Below are positions 1-7,700 of a stretch of 64,000 bases of DNA, piece after piece. The stretch comes from CALDUY01 sp046350255 (lineage in GTDB: Bacteria; Planctomycetota; Planctomycetia; Gemmatales; Gemmataceae). The number at the start of each line of letters is the position of its first letter. Positions within the stretch are counted from its first letter, which is position 1. The position numbers were made by a program, and so were the translations under genes. Where the stretch lies: the NCBI GenBank assembly GCA_046350255.1, contig JAXMAV010000033.1, positions 1 to 64,000 of the forward strand, written 5' to 3'. Under the pieces are notes generated by a model. The model made no database searches and was not told where the DNA came from. It worked only from the letters and a program-made list of their open reading frames with translations.

Positions 1-1404
1 CTGGCCGTTGGTGCCGACGAAAGGAACGAAGGTTCGGTCGAGAAAGGAGGTGTTACTCGTCCACTGGGAGGTAGGGGTGTTGTAGCGCACTCCCATCGTT
101 TCGAGCGCGGTGCCCGAGTTGACGTGCCACAGGCCCCAGGTATGGCCGGCCTCGTGCAGGCTGACGTCGGCCATCGCCAGCGCGGTGCGTTCGACGCTGC
201 CCCAGTCCTCATTGTTGACGAAGGAGAGGTCGACCGCGTTATCGTTGCCGATGTCCACATCCGAACTGATGTGCGTGGTGACCCCCGTGAGGCTGGCCTT
301 GCCGAGAAAGATGGTGGTGGCCCCCACGCCTTCCACCGCCTTGCCGGTCCAGCGCTGCACTTCGAGATGGAACGGTTGCAGATCTTCCTGGACCAACTCC
401 AGGATGCGGGCAATGATCTGCTCGCGATCCGTGTGGGAAGCCAGGAACGGGCTGACCTCCACGCCGTCTTCGTCCGCGTCGATGCGCTCGACAAACGCGG
501 GCCAGTCGGTGCCGGCGTAGCGTTCGAGTTCCTGATGCGTGAGGCTGGCCCCATCGAAGTTGAGGTACAGTACGCGATGGACCGGTGGAGCGGGGATCAC
601 CTGCCCAGGATCGATCGCCAGGGTGTACGCCGGGTTAGTCGCGCCCTTGTAGCCATAGACCTGAACGAGGTACGACCCCGCGGGCAGCCCCTGCAACCCA
701 ATTCGCTCCTCGTCGCTGGAGCTGGTGGAGAAGCGCAGCAGGTTGCCTGCCGCGTCGTACAGACGCAGGTCGAGATCGCCCAGGGAATGGTTGAACGCCA
801 GGGAGACGTGATTGCTCGACAGCCCCGGCCCATTCATGCTGAAACGAAACCAGTCAGTCGTATCTCGGAGAATCAGCCGCGATAGCTGGAAGGGGGTTTC
901 GAGCGTGCCCAGCGGCGTGGCCCGGGCGACGGTGTCGTTGTCCTCGAAGGCATCGTCGGCGGGACCGGGCCCCTGGATGGCCCAGCGGTAAGCGCCGCCG
1001 GGTGAGCCGACGCGGTTGGTCACCCCCAGGAAGTAGCGCTGGCCGGCCGTCAACAGCACCGTGGTTTCGGCATCGGGATCGTCAGCGGTACGGTTGTCGG
1101 AGAAGGCCAGGCGGGTGCCATTGGCGCGAAAGACGCCGAGCACCGGGTCCAGCGTGCTGGTGGGTGTGAGAGCCGAGAAGCGATACGAACCGGTGCGTGG
1201 CGCGGTGAAGCGGTAGTAATCCACCTCGGTTGTGGCGATGGCCGCCGACCCGGCAACAGTCAGGCGAGCATCGAGAGCAACCGCGCGAAAGGAAGGTACA
1301 TGCACCAGGGCAGGCGGGGTGGCCAACCAGGCTGGCGCGAGTCGACTTTCTAGTAATTCGATCTGCAATGGTGCTAATCGGAGGCGCGACCTGGCAGCGG
1401 ACAC
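1..1404 (-). CDS. Exported metzincin-type zinc metalloprotease, 3' end outside window
   Basis: Open to the left edge, so the C-terminus is missing; 468 codons are visible. The frame carries HEAGHTWGLWH at about residues 417-427, a complete HExxHxxGxxH zinc-binding signature, followed by a Met-turn candidate (ETMGVRY, Met 437). This places it among metzincins, probably a secreted protease. Residues 12-26 read PLQIELLESRLAPAW, the planctomycete LEPR-like N-terminal motif, in place of a standard signal peptide. Residues of about 50-245 look like two pre-peptidase C-terminal (PPC) beta-domains (TEVDYYRFTA, DTTDWFRFSM). The start is GTG at 1404, chosen because AGGAGG lies 7 nt upstream (1417-1412). 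It diverges from hemL. The protease class is well supported; the substrate is unknown. Confidence 0.85.
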   Translation of the reverse strand, partial: MSAARSRLRLAPLQIELLESRLAPAWLATPPALVHVPSFRAVALDARLTVAGSAAIATTEVDYYRFTAPRTGSYRFSALTPTSTLDPVLGVFRANGTRLAFSDNRTADDPDAETTVLLTAGQRYFLGVTNRVGSPGGAYRWAIQGPGPADDAFEDNDTVARATPLGTLETPFQLSRLILRDTTDWFRFSMNGPGLSSNHVSLAFNHSLGDLDLRLYDAAGNLLRFSTSSSDEERIGLQGLPAGSYLVQVYGYKGATNPAYTLAIDPGQVIPAPPVHRVLYLNFDGASLTHQELERYAGTDWPAFVERIDADEDGVEVSPFLASHTDREQIIARILELVQEDLQPFHLEVQRWTGKAVEGVGATTIFLGKASLTGVTTHISSDVDIGNDNAVDLSFVNNEDWGSVERTALAMADVSLHEAGHTWGLWHVNSGTALETMGVRYNTPTSQWTSNTSFLDRTFVPFVGTNGQ

Positions 1405-1638
1405 GGGTGGGCCTCCTACCTGGATGCTCGGGGAGAAGGGGGGAAGGGGCGAGGGGGCCGCCCAACCGAAATCTAGGTCGCGATTCGCTTCGACGAGAGA
1501 ATTTTTCGCACCGACGTGCCCCGGGCGGGTCCCGGCCGTGCCGACGAGTTGGGTCAGGCAAGGTGTACCGGGGGTGGGCCAGGCACCTCCGAACAACTAA
1601 GATGACCGGGTCGCCAGAGAGGAACCCGGGGAGAGATC

Positions 1639-2943
1639 ATGGCAGTCGTCCGCCAGCGCAGCGTGGAAGCGTTTCACAAGTCGTGTCGGTTGATTCCTGG
1701 CGGGGTGAACTCGCCGGCTCGGGCGTTTGGCGCGGTGGGTGGCAGCCCTCTGTTCATCGCCCGCGGCGAGGGTCCCTACCTGCACGACGTCGATGGCTAC
1801 CGCTACCTCGATTACATCGGGTCATGGGGGCCGCTGATCCTGGGGCATGCGCATCCCCGGGTGGTGGCAGCCGTGATCGAGGCGGTACATCAGGGGGCTA
1901 GCTTCGGAGCGCCGACCGAACGCGAGAGCGAGCTGGCACAGCGCATCATCGACGCGGTGCCCTCCATCGAGATGGTGCGCATGGTCTCGTCGGGTACCGA
2001 GGCAGCCATGAGCGCCATTCGCCTGGCGCGCGGTTTCACTGGTCGCGACGTCATCATCAAGTTTGCCGGGTGCTACCACGGGCACGTCGATAGTCTGCTG
2101 GTGCAGGCGGGCTCGGCAGCGACCACGCTGGGCGTGCCGAACAGTCCGGGTGTGCCGGCGGGCTGCACCAAGGACACGCTCTCGCTGCCCTACAACGACA
2201 GTCAGGCGCTGGCCGATGCCTTCGCGGCGCACGGCGATCGGATTGCCGGCGTGATGCTCGAACCGGTGGCGGGCAACATGGGGCTGGTGCAGCCCAGCGC
2301 CGAGTTCCTGGAGGAGCTGCGCCGTTTGACCCACCATCACGGCGCGCTGTTGATCTACGACGAGGTCATGACTGGTTTTCGGCTGGCCTACGGCGGCGTT
2401 CAGGAACTGCTGGAGCAGATGCCAGATGTGACCGTGCTAGGCAAGATCGTGGGTGGCGGCTTCCCCGTGGGAGCGTACGGCGGCAGGGCCGACGTGATGA
2501 AGAAGGTGATGCCGGCCGGACCGGTCTTCCAGGCTGGCACGCTCTCGGGCAATCCGGTGGCGATGGCGGCGGGAATCGCCACGCTGGACGAGTTGAATCG
2601 ACTGGACCCCTACGCCGAGCTGGAGCGCCTGGGCACCTACCTGGCCGACGGTCTGCGCGAGATCGTCAACGAACTAAACGTGCCAGCGACGGTGAACCAA
2701 CTGGGCAGCATGTGGACGCTGTTCTTCTCGCCCGACCCGGTGACCGACTACGCGAGTGCGAAGAAGGCAGACACGGCGCGGTTCGGTCAGTTCTTCTGGG
2801 CGATGATGGACCGGGGATTCTACCTGCCGTGCAGCCAGTTCGAGGCGGCGTTCAACTCGATCCTGCACACGCGCGAACGACTTGACGAGACGCTCCACGC
2901 GGCACGCGAATCGCTACAGGAGATCCTGCACGCGAAGCAGTAG
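1639..2943 (+). CDS. hemL: Glutamate-1-semialdehyde 2,1-aminomutase
   Basis: A 434-residue PLP enzyme that converts glutamate-1-semialdehyde to 5-aminolevulinate, the committed precursor of haem in the C5 pathway; cytosolic. Family marks are clear: IPGGVNSPARAF near residue 19, the phosphate-binding VSSGTEAAMSAIRLAR at 116-131, YHGHVD at 146-151, the PLP-contacting Asp in YDEVMTGFR (240-248) and the Schiff-base lysine in VLGKIVGGGFPVGAYGG (Lys 269). Length is normal for the family. ATG 1639 follows GGGGAGAG, a good ribosome site. hemF, a later enzyme of the same pathway, lies at 27003, so haem genes here are scattered rather than in one operon. Confidence 0.97.
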   Translation: MAVVRQRSVEAFHKSCRLIPGGVNSPARAFGAVGGSPLFIARGEGPYLHDVDGYRYLDYIGSWGPLILGHAHPRVVAAVIEAVHQGASFGAPTERESELAQRIIDAVPSIEMVRMVSSGTEAAMSAIRLARGFTGRDVIIKFAGCYHGHVDSLLVQAGSAATTLGVPNSPGVPAGCTKDTLSLPYNDSQALADAFAAHGDRIAGVMLEPVAGNMGLVQPSAEFLEELRRLTHHHGALLIYDEVMTGFRLAYGGVQELLEQMPDVTVLGKIVGGGFPVGAYGGRADVMKKVMPAGPVFQAGTLSGNPVAMAAGIATLDELNRLDPYAELERLGTYLADGLREIVNELNVPATVNQLGSMWTLFFSPDPVTDYASAKKADTARFGQFFWAMMDRGFYLPCSQFEAAFNSILHTRERLDETLHAARESLQEILHAKQ

Positions 2944-2964
2944 TGGTTCGTCGGAAAATGTAAG

Positions 2965-3036
2965 TACCCCGGCCAGGAATCGAACCCGGAACTTCTCGTT
3001 CGAGGCGAGAGATGATTTCCGTTTCACCACCAGGGC
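2965..3036 (-). tRNA. tRNA-like gene, probable Arg(UCG), C at position 33
   Basis: Seventy-two bases fold as a cloverleaf: acceptor GCCCTGG with CCGGGGT (two wobbles), D-stem GTGA/TCAT, a perfect anticodon stem TCTCG/CGAGA and T-arm CCGGG-TTCGATT-CCTGG. The anticodon loop is CCTCGAA, giving anticodon UCG, but base 33 is C where nearly all tRNAs have U. The variable loop has 4 nt. It is the last member of the minus-strand array, 22 bases beyond the hemL stop and convergent with it. Identity is uncertain because of the odd loop. Confidence 0.55.
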
Positions 3037-3050
3037 ATAAACGACAACAG

Positions 3051-3123
3051 AGGTCCGCCCGGGAGTTGAACCCGGTCCTCCTCACTACCAACGAGGTATG
3101 CCGTCCGGCAACACCTGCGGACC
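3051..3123 (-). tRNA. tRNA-Thr(GGU)-like gene
   Basis: The acceptor GGTCCGC/GCGGACC pairs perfectly over 7 bp and the T-arm CCGGG-TTCAACT-CCCGG is perfect. The anticodon loop TTGGTAG gives GGU (Thr). The anticodon stem ends in a G-U pair; the D-stem GTGT/GCAT has two wobbles and a 9-nt loop. Discriminator base is U and no CCA is encoded. It lies 14 nt upstream of the Arg-like gene and directly abuts the stop codon of the AT-rich ORF (1 nt away). Confidence 0.75.
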
Positions 3124-3124
3124 A

Positions 3125-3610
3125 TTAAGTACATCCTTCAGAAAGCAGAAACTCTGCGATTCTTTGCATTAGTTGGCGAGAATAGGGAAGTTCGGACACA
3201 CAACTTGCCAGCGCATCAATCAATTGCTTTTCAGGAGGCAAATCGGAAACGCATTTTAGCACAATCCTTTGAGAGGATCCCGATATTGTTGGACCCTGAA
3301 TCAAATACCCCACTTGAATGTTCGCCTTTTCCAGAAACCTAGCGAGATCTTCTAACTGTTCTTTATTAAGCGTGTAATCCCCTAACAGACGACACAAATG
3401 TTTGACAGTTTTTACTGTTGGGTCTTTTGCAGCAACAAAAAATGTCAACAGTTTAAGTAGCTTTGCGGACGGCTCTTGTCTGTCCAAATCACCTAAAAAC
3501 GATCGCACAGAAGAGTAACACCCCGGCACAGTTATTGAACCGTAACCTTTAACAGTGATCGTCGTTTTTGGATCACTACCACGCCTTAACAATTCTTCTG
3601 TTGTTAACAT
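3125..3610 (-). CDS. AT-rich orphan protein embedded in the tRNA array
   Basis: A soluble 161-residue protein (169 if the ATG at 3634 is used). I do not recognise a family. It starts MLTTEELLRRGSDPKTT, is rich in Lys, Leu and Ser, and the second half appears helical with a loose internal repeat (SDLPPEKQLIDALASCV against SELPYSRQLMQRIAEFL). ATG 3610 is preferred because AAAGAGAG lies about 9 nt upstream; ATG 3634 has no ribosome site. Base composition is far more AT-rich than any neighbour, and the gene sits between two tRNA genes on the same strand, with its stop 1 nt from tRNA-Thr. This suggests horizontal origin, as part of a mobile tRNA-array cassette. Codon use and a clean reading frame support a real gene; function unknown. 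Confidence 0.7.
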   Translation of the reverse strand: MLTTEELLRRGSDPKTTITVKGYGSITVPGCYSSVRSFLGDLDRQEPSAKLLKLLTFFVAAKDPTVKTVKHLCRLLGDYTLNKEQLEDLARFLEKANIQVGYLIQGPTISGSSQRIVLKCVSDLPPEKQLIDALASCVSELPYSRQLMQRIAEFLLSEGCT

Positions 3611-3682
3611 TACATGGCTCTCTTTGAGTACCATCCATCGACGCAGACATTAGCGTCAAAATCACACTTAGCCACATCTCCC

Positions 3683-3688
3683 ATTATA
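3683..3688 (-). promoter_or_regulatory. Candidate -10 box (TATAAT) for the AT-rich ORF
   Basis: The minus strand reads TATAAT exactly, in an AT-rich leader between tRNA-Val and the orphan ORF, about 70 nt upstream of ATG 3610. No good TTGACA lies 16-18 nt upstream, so it could be an extended or weak promoter. It suggests the ORF may be transcribed separately from the upstream tRNAs. Confidence 0.3.
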
Positions 3689-3752
3689 GCCATGCTCTTT
3701 GGGGGTATTGCTGCCTTTTTGGTTTTTTCCAGGCAACACCTTCGGACCAGAA

Positions 3753-3826
3753 TGATCTCGGATGGAATCGAACCAACCTGACCCCGGATGTGAGCCGGGG
3801 GCCTTCTCCAGACGAGCCACGAGACC
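3753..3826 (-). tRNA. tRNA-Val(CAC)-like gene
   Basis: Acceptor GGTCTCG/CGAGATC (one G-U), anticodon stem CCCGG/CCGGG perfect, loop CTCACAT giving CAC (Val, codon GUG). D-stem GCTC/AGGC has a C-A mismatch; T-stem GTTGG/CCATC has one T-T mismatch around a normal TTCGATT loop. Overall a nearly canonical but slightly eroded cloverleaf; 74 nt including the discriminator A. Confidence 0.7.
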
Positions 3827-3831
3827 AATAG

Positions 3832-3901
3832 CAGAGGCGGAAGGAGTCGAACCCTCTAAACGTGGGTTGGAACCACGCGGCTCTCCCAGGAGCACACCTC
3901 T
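3832..3901 (-). tRNA. tRNA-Trp(CCA)-like gene with shortened D-arm
   Basis: Acceptor AGAGGTG/CGCCTCT pairs over 7 bp with one wobble and a G discriminator, as usual for Trp. Anticodon arm CGTGG-TTCCAAC-CCACG is perfect and reads CCA (Trp). T-arm GAGGG-TTCGACT-CCTTC is intact. The stretch between acceptor and anticodon stem is only 17 nt, allowing just a 3-bp D-stem (GCT/AGC), so the gene is 70 nt. Only 5 nt separate it from tRNA-Val. Confidence 0.7.
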
Positions 3902-3959
3902 ATTTGCGATCGCACAAGTCACAGGAGCAACAACGTCACCCCCCAGGATCCATGCGAAG

Positions 3960-4029
3960 TGGAGGGTGTCGGAGTCGAACCGACGGAGACTGTTTTCAAG
4001 ACAGTTGCATCACCCGATGCGAGTTTGTA
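3960..4029 (-). tRNA. tRNA-Ser(UGA)-like gene with unpaired acceptor ends
   Basis: T-arm GTCGG-TTCGACT-CCGAC and anticodon arm ACTGT-CTTGAAA-ACAGT are perfect; the anticodon UGA means Ser. The variable loop is only 4 nt, whereas bacterial tRNA-Ser has a long variable arm. The D-arm is a 5-bp stem (GCATC/GATGC) with a 4-nt loop. The 5' segment TACAAAC cannot pair with the 3' segment ACCCTCC at any of seven positions. It is either a decayed tRNA or a non-translational tRNA mimic. The 5' boundary is inferred by canonical spacing. Confidence 0.45.
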
Positions 4030-4056
4030 AGCCCATGTCGTGGGGCGCGATCGCAG

Positions 4057-4127
4057 TGCGTCCGGTGGGAATCGAACCCACACCTCCGCCGTGGGAAAGC
4101 GGCACGCTGCCACTACATCACGGACGC
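4057..4127 (-). tRNA. tRNA-Gly(CCC)-like gene
   Basis: Acceptor GCGTCCG/CGGACGC and T-arm GTGGG-TTCGATT-CCCAC are perfect. Anticodon arm CCGCT-TTCCCAC-GGCGG reads CCC (Gly, codon GGG) with a closing U-G. D-stem ATGT/GCGT contains two wobbles. Length is 71 nt with discriminator A. One of the better-formed members of the array. Confidence 0.75.
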
Positions 4128-4158
4128 AAAATTGGCACCGTACAAGTCGTGATGGCAT

Positions 4159-4230
4159 TAGAACGAACCGGATTCGAACCGGCTGTTCCAGCTTAGCGAG
4201 CTGGCGTGGAAACCAATCCACAGTGTTTGT
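4159..4230 (-). tRNA. tRNA-Ser(GCU)-like gene with unpaired acceptor ends, C33
   Basis: Anticodon arm CCAGC-TCGCTAA-GCTGG is perfect and reads GCU (Ser), but position 33 is C. T-arm GCCGG-TTCGAAT-CCGGT is intact. D-arm is a 5-bp stem GTGGA/TCCAC with a 6-nt loop, the variable loop is 4 nt, and the 5' ACAAACA does not form a continuous helix with 3' TCGTTCT. It shares all these oddities with the Ser(UGA)-like gene, so the pair looks like one deviant class rather than independent decay. Boundaries inferred. Confidence 0.45.
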
Positions 4231-4258
4231 AAGCCATCCCAGTTGGGCACGGAGCCAG

Positions 4259-4332
4259 TACCGATGGCTGGGGTCGAACCAGCGCCCTTCTCCTTATGAA
4301 AGAGACGCTCTAGCCGGCTGAGCTACATCGGT
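4259..4332 (-). tRNA. tRNA with CAU anticodon (Met, or Ile if lysidine-modified)
   Basis: Fully canonical: acceptor ACCGATG/CATCGGT perfect, D-arm GCTC/GAGC with a normal GG loop, anticodon arm TCTCT-TTCATAA-GGAGA, T-arm GCTGG-TTCGACC-CCAGC, 74 nt. It is the first (5'-most) gene of the minus-strand array. It may be a genuine chromosomal tRNA that served as the seed or integration target for the degenerate members. Confidence 0.9.
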
Positions 4333-4724
4333 GCCGACGAACCACAGGTTGTCAAGGAGCAAACAGTTCTGGTCTCACACACCCCTTCATTGGGTCACTG
4401 CAATAAAGGAGGGGGTGGATTGTGGGTAGGTTCGCGCGGTATTCAGAATTGCCAGTGCAGAAGCGAGGAACACCCCCGGCGAGGCCGACGACCCGGCGAA
4501 GTGATTGCACTGACGGTATCACCGCGGACCAGTCCGCCATGTAACCCTGGCCCGATGTGACAGTTCGGCCGTCGTCCTCGATTCATGCGGGTGGTCTGGA
4601 CGCGGTCCAGGAGGAAGCGCGGGGGGGTACCGACGCAGGTAGGCCGCGAAGGTCGGCCCACTTCGCTGATCTCCTGGTTCGTGATGGCACCATCATCCGA
4701 TGGCCGCAAACATGTGCTGGTGTG
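4333..4724. other. Non-coding stretch upstream of the tRNA array
   Basis: No convincing gene is seen. The minus strand has TTGACA at 4355-4350, only 18 nt before the first tRNA, too close to act as a standard -35 for it. The array promoter must lie in this interval but I cannot place it. The right part is the 3' region of the WD40 kinase. Confidence 0.5.
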
Positions 4725-7700
4725 CTAATTCCTGTCACTGCCACGTCCGGTAGTCCGGATCGCCTTCAGTTCGGTCAGAAGTTCCGTCACAGCATCGTCT
4801 GGTGGTGTCTTTTCCATCAGTTTGTGAAGTGCTGTCTGCCAGCGCAGAGCATCATTGGCCTGGCCCAGATGAGCACAGGACAGGGCCAGCCAGGCGTGTT
4901 CCTGCAGAGAATAAGCTGAAGGGAGAGTCACTGCCCGTTTCAGGTATTGCTGGGCGGACTGCCATTCCCCCACAAGCCCGTGGGCAATCCCCAGTCGAGT
5001 CCAGGGATGGACTCCTGGTCCGGTTACCAGGTCGCGCCAGCGGGAAAGCCTCAGAGGATTCGGCTGATTGCTGACTGCCAGGCGAAAGCGACCCAGAGCA
5101 TGGTTCTTCCAGACCTGGCCAGAGAAGTCAAGTCGGACGACCAAGAGGCTCCCCATGACCTCACGCAGGGGAGTACGCAAAGCAAACAGAGCCCGGTGAG
5201 ACTCACGCTGTCGGGGCCAGGTATCCCACCAGGTGGTTAGATTGCCGTCGATGGCCTGGCTTGCCAGGTGCCGCGCCTGGGCAAAATCCGCCCAGGCCTC
5301 CGACAGGGCAACCATCTTGCCTCTGGCGTCGCCGGCATCTCTGGTGCTCATGCTGAATTCAGTCAGGTTGAAGTTACCATTCGCCGGATATCGGCCTGTC
5401 CCGCCCAAGGGCAGGCTGGAGTGAGGTAGTGCCTCCAGTCGTACGGCGGTGATGCCCTCCAGGGGCACTGGTGCAGTGACGGTGTAGGTTTCACTGTCGC
5501 CATTTGGCCCGCTTGCCAGGATCGAATGATCCTCCAAACAGGTAAGTTTGGCCTTCTCTGCCTTCAGCTGAGTTGGCTCCAGAATGACCCAGTCGCGCTC
5601 CAATGGTGGCAACATGACCTCCACCAGTTCCAGGGTGTAGCCAGCATGTTCGGGATGCCGGGCCAGAAGCCGTTCACAGCAGAGGCGAGCCTGTCGGTAC
5701 TCACTCTGGGCCAGATGTAATTGCCCCTGGCGGCGCAGTTGTTCTGACCAGTTGCGCAGAGCCCGGCTGGCCAGAAGAAGAAGTGGGCCGTCCTCCTGCT
5801 GCTCGAGAACGACCCGGGCCAGGTTGGCCGCCTCTTCCCACCGAGCCTGGCCTGCCAGCGCCTGCAATCGGTCGGCCAGAGCCTCCGAGATAAACAAGGT
5901 GGGATAGTGGGCCCCTTCCATGATCCGGACCTGGAACACGATGGTGTTCCAGCCTGAGTGGAGGGTCAAATGTGTCTGGGTACCGGCGACAACAGGTTGA
6001 CCATTGAGCCAGATCTTCACATCCTGGATCAGCCTGGTACTGAGGGCCACTGCGCGTTGGTCAGGAGCATACACGCGCAGCCGGGCAAGGACGCGCACCG
6101 GTTTCTGGGGTGGCAGGTAGTTACTCAGCAATAACCAACCGTCTTCGCCTCCAGACACGCCCTTCCAGGGGCCCCCATCCCTGGTGCTGATAGTGGGATC
6201 CATCTCTCCTGGCTGAAGTGTGGGCACAGGTGCCCCATCAGACGGTGATTCGGCCAGACACCAGCTAGCCACAAACAGTTTGGGTGGAGCTTTCTCGTGC
6301 TGAGCAGCTGCCAGCCAGTCCGCAGCGGCGCTGTCCCACTGGCCCTGCTGGGCCCGAATTCGGGCGCGGAGTCGCAGGGCTGCTGCCGGTGCGGGGCCCG
6401 TCTGACGAACCTGGAAACGCCGCTGCAGGCCGGGCAACAACTGGGCCGACGCTTCGGCCGCATACCCAGCAGTGGCGTCGTGGATGCGCAGAGTTCCGTC
6501 CTGGCTGCCACTGGCCAGGCGAAAACCATCCGGGGACCAGCCCAGCGTGCGAACCCTGCGATCATGCCCCCGTACCGTCAAGGTTTCCTTGCACGCCAGC
6601 GTGTCCCAGATTTTGACCAGGTGGTCGTCCGAGCCACTGGCCAACCGGTTGCCATCGGGATGCCAGCTGAGCGCATTTACTGGTCCGGTATGACCACTCA
6701 GAACGCCCTTTTGCTCCCAGGTTTGCCCATCCCAGAGCAACACCGTTCCATCACTTCCACCCGAGGCCAGGGTAGAACCATCAGGGCTCCAGGCCACCGC
6801 CAGAACCGGGCCCGCGTGACCTGTCAGCGAAGCAACCTCCAGGCCACCCTCCACGTCCCACACCTTGAGGTGATCATCGCTGGCTGACACCAGCAGGCGG
6901 TTGGGAGCCCAGGTGAGGGAATAGATGTTCCAGGCCTTGTGTCCCCGCAGCGTGGTGATCTCCTTGCCACTGCTGGTATCCCAGACCCGAATGCCAAGGT
7001 GCCACCCCTCATTCACCGTGGCTAGATGCCGACCGTCATGACTCCAGGCCACCGCCGTGACCCGGTGGTCGAGAAAGCCTGGCCTGGCCACGGGCAAGGG
7101 AAGCAGTTCCTGGCCCAGGCGAGGATCCCAGATCTTGATGGTATGATCACCCGCCCAGCGCTGTTTCTGGGGAGAACTCGAACCACTGGCCAGCCGGCCA
7201 TCACCTGCCCAGGCCAGGGAGAGAATGTCTGCAGTGTGGCCCTGTAGACTCATCACCTGTTGACCAGTATCTGGATCCCAAAGGCGAACGACTGGCTCAG
7301 TCCCACCGCTGGCCAGCCTCTGACCATCGGGACTCCAGGCCAGGGCCCGCACCTCGCCCCCGTGCAACAGGGCAGGTAGGGCCTGGGGTGCCACCTGGAT
7401 GTCCCACAATCGAACCGAGGCATCCTCGCTGGCGCTGGCCAGCAGGCGGCCATCGGGAGACCAGCAAACCGCTCGCACGGCTGACGTGTGACCGCGCAGT
7501 GAATCGAGTAACTGCCCCGTTCTAGAATTCCATACTCGAATGGTGTGATCGGCGCCTCCAGTGGCTAACCGGGAACCATCCGGATGCCAGCAGACCGTCC
7601 AGACCTTGTCGGGATGGCCGAGTACCTGGCACGCCTCCTTTCCCGTCCGAGGATCCCAGACGCGCACGGTCTGATCCTCAGAAGCACTGGCGAGAAGTCG

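Larger units (their letters stand above)
4023..4235. repeat. 11-bp direct repeat GTTTGTAAGCC at the 5' ends of both Ser-like tRNAs
   Basis: Copies lie at 4023-4033 and 4225-4235 on the plus strand, each exactly where the 5' acceptor strand of a Ser-like tRNA should be. The rest of the two tRNAs differs, so the repeat is not simply a duplicated gene. It may reflect a shared recombination junction, a processing signal or a shared ancestor of the 5' half. Confidence 0.6.

Noticed and set aside
124..885. Long plus-strand ORF of 253 codons
   Set aside because: Antisense shadow of the metzincin gene, whose frame holds an intact zinc motif and good codon use.
3610..3828. Minus-strand ORF of 72 codons over tRNA-Val
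   Set aside because: Overlaps a tRNA and the AT-rich leader, no ribosome site, no family-like sequence.
3762..4321. Several plus-strand ORFs of 90-144 codons across the tRNA array
   Set aside because: They arise from the stable GC-rich stems of the tRNA genes; repeated VESNRRR-type strings come from T-arms read in antisense.
4350..4355. TTGACA on the minus strand as promoter of the tRNA array
   Set aside because: Only 18 nt from the first tRNA base, leaving no room for a -10 and start site.
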